Assembly: GCF_035967765.1 (NCBI RefSeq)
Contig: NZ_JAYWIT010000003.1
DNA: 64,000 nt
From: Conexibacter stalactiti
GTDB lineage: Bacteria > Actinomycetota > Thermoleophilia > Solirubrobacterales > Solirubrobacteraceae
Direction: 5' to 3' (one strand)
In this document: positions 62,133 to 64,000 of the stretch, one piece after another
Layout of the letters: each line of letters opens with the position of its first letter
Position numbering within the stretch: the stretch's first letter is position 1
Made by a program: the position numbers and the translations under genes
Notes under the pieces: generated by a model
What the model was told of the DNA's origin: nothing
The model's input: only the letters and a program-made list of their open reading frames with translations
The model's database searches: none

Positions 62133-63121
62133 GCGACGCGCTCCTTCCGCGGCGGGGTGGCGACCGTGGCCAGATGGCAGAGCACCTCATGGTCGGGCTG
62201 AGCAGCGCCGTCGTCGTCAAGCCGCGCCAGCGGCGGCCGTTGCGCCGTGCACGCCTCCACCGCGCAGGCGCAGCGGGCGGCGAAGGCGCAGCCGCCGAAC
62301 TCGCCGCGCAGCACCGGCGGGATGCCGGCGATCGGTCTCAGCCGCTCGCCCGGTCGCTCGGCGCCGGGCGCCGCCTCCAGCAGCGCGCGCGTGTACGGAT
62401 GGCGCGGCGCGGCGAACAGCCGCTCGGCCGGCGCCGTCTCGACGACCCGGCCGCCGTAGACGACCGCCACGCGCGTGCACCAGCGGCGCACCGCGCGCAG
62501 GTCGTGGCTCATCAGCATCAGCGCCGCGCCGGCCTCGCGCGTGCGCCCGACCAGCAGCTCGAGGATCTCGCCGCGGACGGAGGCGTCGAGCGAGGCGGTC
62601 GGCTCGTCGGCGATCACCGCGCGCGGCTCGCGCGCCAGCGCCAGCGCGATCGAGACGCGCTGCGCCATCCCGCCCGACAGCTGGTGCGGGAAGGCGCGCA
62701 GGACGCGCTCGGGATCGCTCAGCCGCACCCGCTCCAGCTGCGCCGCGAGCGTCGCGTCGCTCGTGCCCTTGCCGAGCACCCAGCGCAGCTGGCGGCCGAT
62801 CCGCGCGGTCGGATCGAGCGTGCCGATCGGGTCCTGGAAGACGAAGCCGAGGCGGTCGCGCCGCAGCGCGCGCAGCTCGTCGTCGCCCATCTCCAGCAGC
62901 GAGACACCGTCGACGCGCACGTCGCCGCCGGCGATCCGCGCGTTCCCGGGCAGCAGCCGCGCCAGCGCCGTGCCGATCGTGCTCTTGCCCGAGCCGGACT
63001 CGCCGACGACGCCGACGACCTCGCCGGCGTCGACCGTCAGCGACGCTTCGTCGAGCGCGCGCACGGCGCCGTGGCGCGTCGCGTACTCGACGACGAGGTC
63101 GCGAGCCTCCAGATAGGGCAT
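62129..63121 (-). CDS. oligopeptide-type ABC transporter ATPase (DppD/OppD-like)
   Basis: 330 residues. Walker A GESGSGKST, FQDPIGTLDPTARIG, signature LSGGMAQRVSIALALA, Walker B AVIADEPTASLD and H-loop MSHDLRA. The C-terminal oligopeptide/dipeptide extension with GGCAFAARCACAVEACTAQRPPL contains the Cys cluster typical of OppD/DppD [4Fe-4S] sites. The ATG at 63121 shares one base with the permease stop. Confidence 0.94.
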   Translation of the reverse strand: MPYLEARDLVVEYATRHGAVRALDEASLTVDAGEVVGVVGESGSGKSTIGTALARLLPGNARIAGGDVRVDGVSLLEMGDDELRALRRDRLGFVFQDPIGTLDPTARIGRQLRWVLGKGTSDATLAAQLERVRLSDPERVLRAFPHQLSGGMAQRVSIALALAREPRAVIADEPTASLDASVRGEILELLVGRTREAGAALMLMSHDLRAVRRWCTRVAVVYGGRVVETAPAERLFAAPRHPYTRALLEAAPGAERPGERLRPIAGIPPVLRGEFGGCAFAARCACAVEACTAQRPPLARLDDDGAAQPDHEVLCHLATVATPPRKERVA

Positions 63122-64000
63122 CACGCCTGCTCCCGGTCGAGGGTCGGGTCGGTCTCGCGGCGCAGCGCGTCGCCGACGAGGTTGAAGGCCAGCACGGCGA
63201 GGCCGAGCACGACGCCGGGCAGCAGCGCGTAGGTCGGCTCGATCGTGAGGTAGAGGCGGCCGGAGCCGACGAGCGAGCCGAGCGACGCGGCCGGCGCCTG
63301 CACGCCGAGGCCGAGGAAGCTCATCCCGCCCTCGATCAGCATGCCGAGCGAGATCGCGTAGGCGACCTGGCCGATCACGACGCCGCGCACGTTGCGGAAC
63401 AGATGGACGCGCATGATCCGCCAGCGGCTCGCGCCCGCGACCTCGGCGGCGACGACGAAGTCGCGCTCGACGACCGGCAGCGCGGCGGCGCGCACGACGC
63501 GCACCATCGTCGGCAGCGTGACGGCGAAGACGGCCGCCATCGCCGCCGCCCGGCCGGGGCCGGCGACGACGCTGACGAGGATCGCGATCAGGAAGACGGG
63601 GAAGCTGAAGACGACGTCGGTGGCGCGCACGATCAGCTCGTCGGCGCGGCGCCCGGCGAGCGCGGCGAAGCAGCCGGCGATCACGCCGATCACGGTCGCG
63701 ACGAGCACGACGACGGTCGCGATCAGGATCGTCTCGCGGATCCCCTCGACGATCCGCGGCAGCAGCGAGCGGCCGAGCTCGTCGGTGCCGAGCAGGAACT
63801 CGCCGGAGGGGCCGGCGAGGCGCGGGCCGGCCGAGTCGGTCGGGCTGCCGATCGGCAGCGCCGGGCCGAGCAGGCCGACCGTCAGCAGCGCGATCAGCAG
63901 CAGCAGGCCGAAGCGGCCGAGCGGGCCGCCGCTGAAGGGCAGGCGCACACGGCGGCGGCGCGCGCACGCGGCGGCCGGCGGCGCGGCGGGGCCGGGCGCC
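63121..64000 (-). CDS. oligopeptide-type ABC transporter permease (DppC/OppC-like), start outside window
   Basis: The frame is open to the window edge (293 codons visible); a GTG at 63948 could start a 275-residue form, but a Pro/Ala/Arg-rich N-terminal tail upstream (CARRRRVRLPFSGG) suggests the true start is beyond base 64000. Six membrane segments; the N-terminal OppC-type motif GPSGEFLLGTDELGRSLLPRIVEGIRETILIA and the EAA loop AEVAGASRWRIMRVHLFRNVRGVVIG are clear. It forms the pore with a DppB-type partner expected just upstream. Confidence 0.93.
   Translation of the reverse strand, partial: APGPAAPPAAACARRRRVRLPFSGGPLGRFGLLLLIALLTVGLLGPALPIGSPTDSAGPRLAGPSGEFLLGTDELGRSLLPRIVEGIRETILIATVVVLVATVIGVIAGCFAALAGRRADELIVRATDVVFSFPVFLIAILVSVVAGPGRAAAMAAVFAVTLPTMVRVVRAAALPVVERDFVVAAEVAGASRWRIMRVHLFRNVRGVVIGQVAYAISLGMLIEGGMSFLGLGVQAPAASLGSLVGSGRLYLTIEPTYALLPGVVLGLAVLAFNLVGDALRRETDPTLDREQA

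Overview
The window is a very GC-rich (roughly 70% or more), densely coded stretch of an actinobacterial chromosome. Its flavour is that of Thermoleophilia/Solirubrobacterales (Conexibacter-like). Reasons: pervasive ATGA/TGATG gene overlaps, many probable leaderless starts, large secreted Calx-beta and beta-propeller proteins typical of that class, a System I (CcmE/CcmF) cytochrome c maturation locus, and frequent AGA arginine codons. This assignment is inference; there is no rRNA. I see no insertion sequence, prophage or CRISPR array. There is one tRNA gene, tRNA-Leu(GAG).

Layout. 1-6896: a catabolic block with a class III CoA-transferase (cut by the window edge), two crotonase-fold enzymes and an SDR, then a separately promoted ring-hydroxylating oxygenase operon (alpha, beta, a 76-residue protein, an FprA-type reductase and a 7Fe ferredoxin). 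6907-13046: a SHOCT membrane protein, a LuxR-type response regulator, two secreted cupredoxins, glutathione peroxidase, a drug exporter and a hypothetical. 13225-18730: a GT39-type membrane glycosyltransferase, an OmpR/histidine kinase pair and a GT2-GtrA fusion. The transferase and the regulator share an 11-bp-spaced promoter repeat. 18788-21275: a surface protein with an ExbB-like channel and a DUF2149-like partner. 21303-27371: a secreted GH95-like glycosidase (two LacI-type operators) divergent from a zinc-finger Clp ATPase. 27551-30421: a Calx-beta surface protein.

30428-35859 is the phosphate locus. A receiver-less OmpR-type DNA-binding protein plus PhoU is divergent from pstS-pstC-pstA-pstB, and two arrays of 11-bp PHO-box-like direct repeats point outward from the divergent promoter. 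35925-45007: a diguanylate cyclase, two large secreted proteins, a 64-residue protein and a ferritin-like protein behind a TTAGG/CCTAA operator, a PucR-type regulator and a methyltransferase. 45068-56565: a sigma factor/anti-sigma pair, acetoacetyl-CoA synthetase, TetR, a zinc ribbon, the Ccm genes, SecG, an HD-GYP protein, a sulfurtransferase, a hypothetical, tRNA-Leu, LexA with its SOS box and a small zinc-ribbon protein.

56713-64000 is a second catabolic block: a class III aminotransferase, two SDRs (one carrying a palindromic in-frame insertion), an Lrp-type regulator and, convergent with them, a P1/NylC-type Ntn hydrolase with an oligopeptide ABC importer. It reads as uptake and breakdown of small peptides, amides or unusual amino acids.

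The most interesting items are the receiver-less regulator/PhoU unit between two PHO-box arrays, the shared CTCCCAGG repeats at 13183 and 15326, the TTAGG-N4-CCTAA operators at 18717 and 41937, the palindromic insertion inside an SDR at 59448, and the FprA/7Fe-ferredoxin electron chain of the oxygenase.
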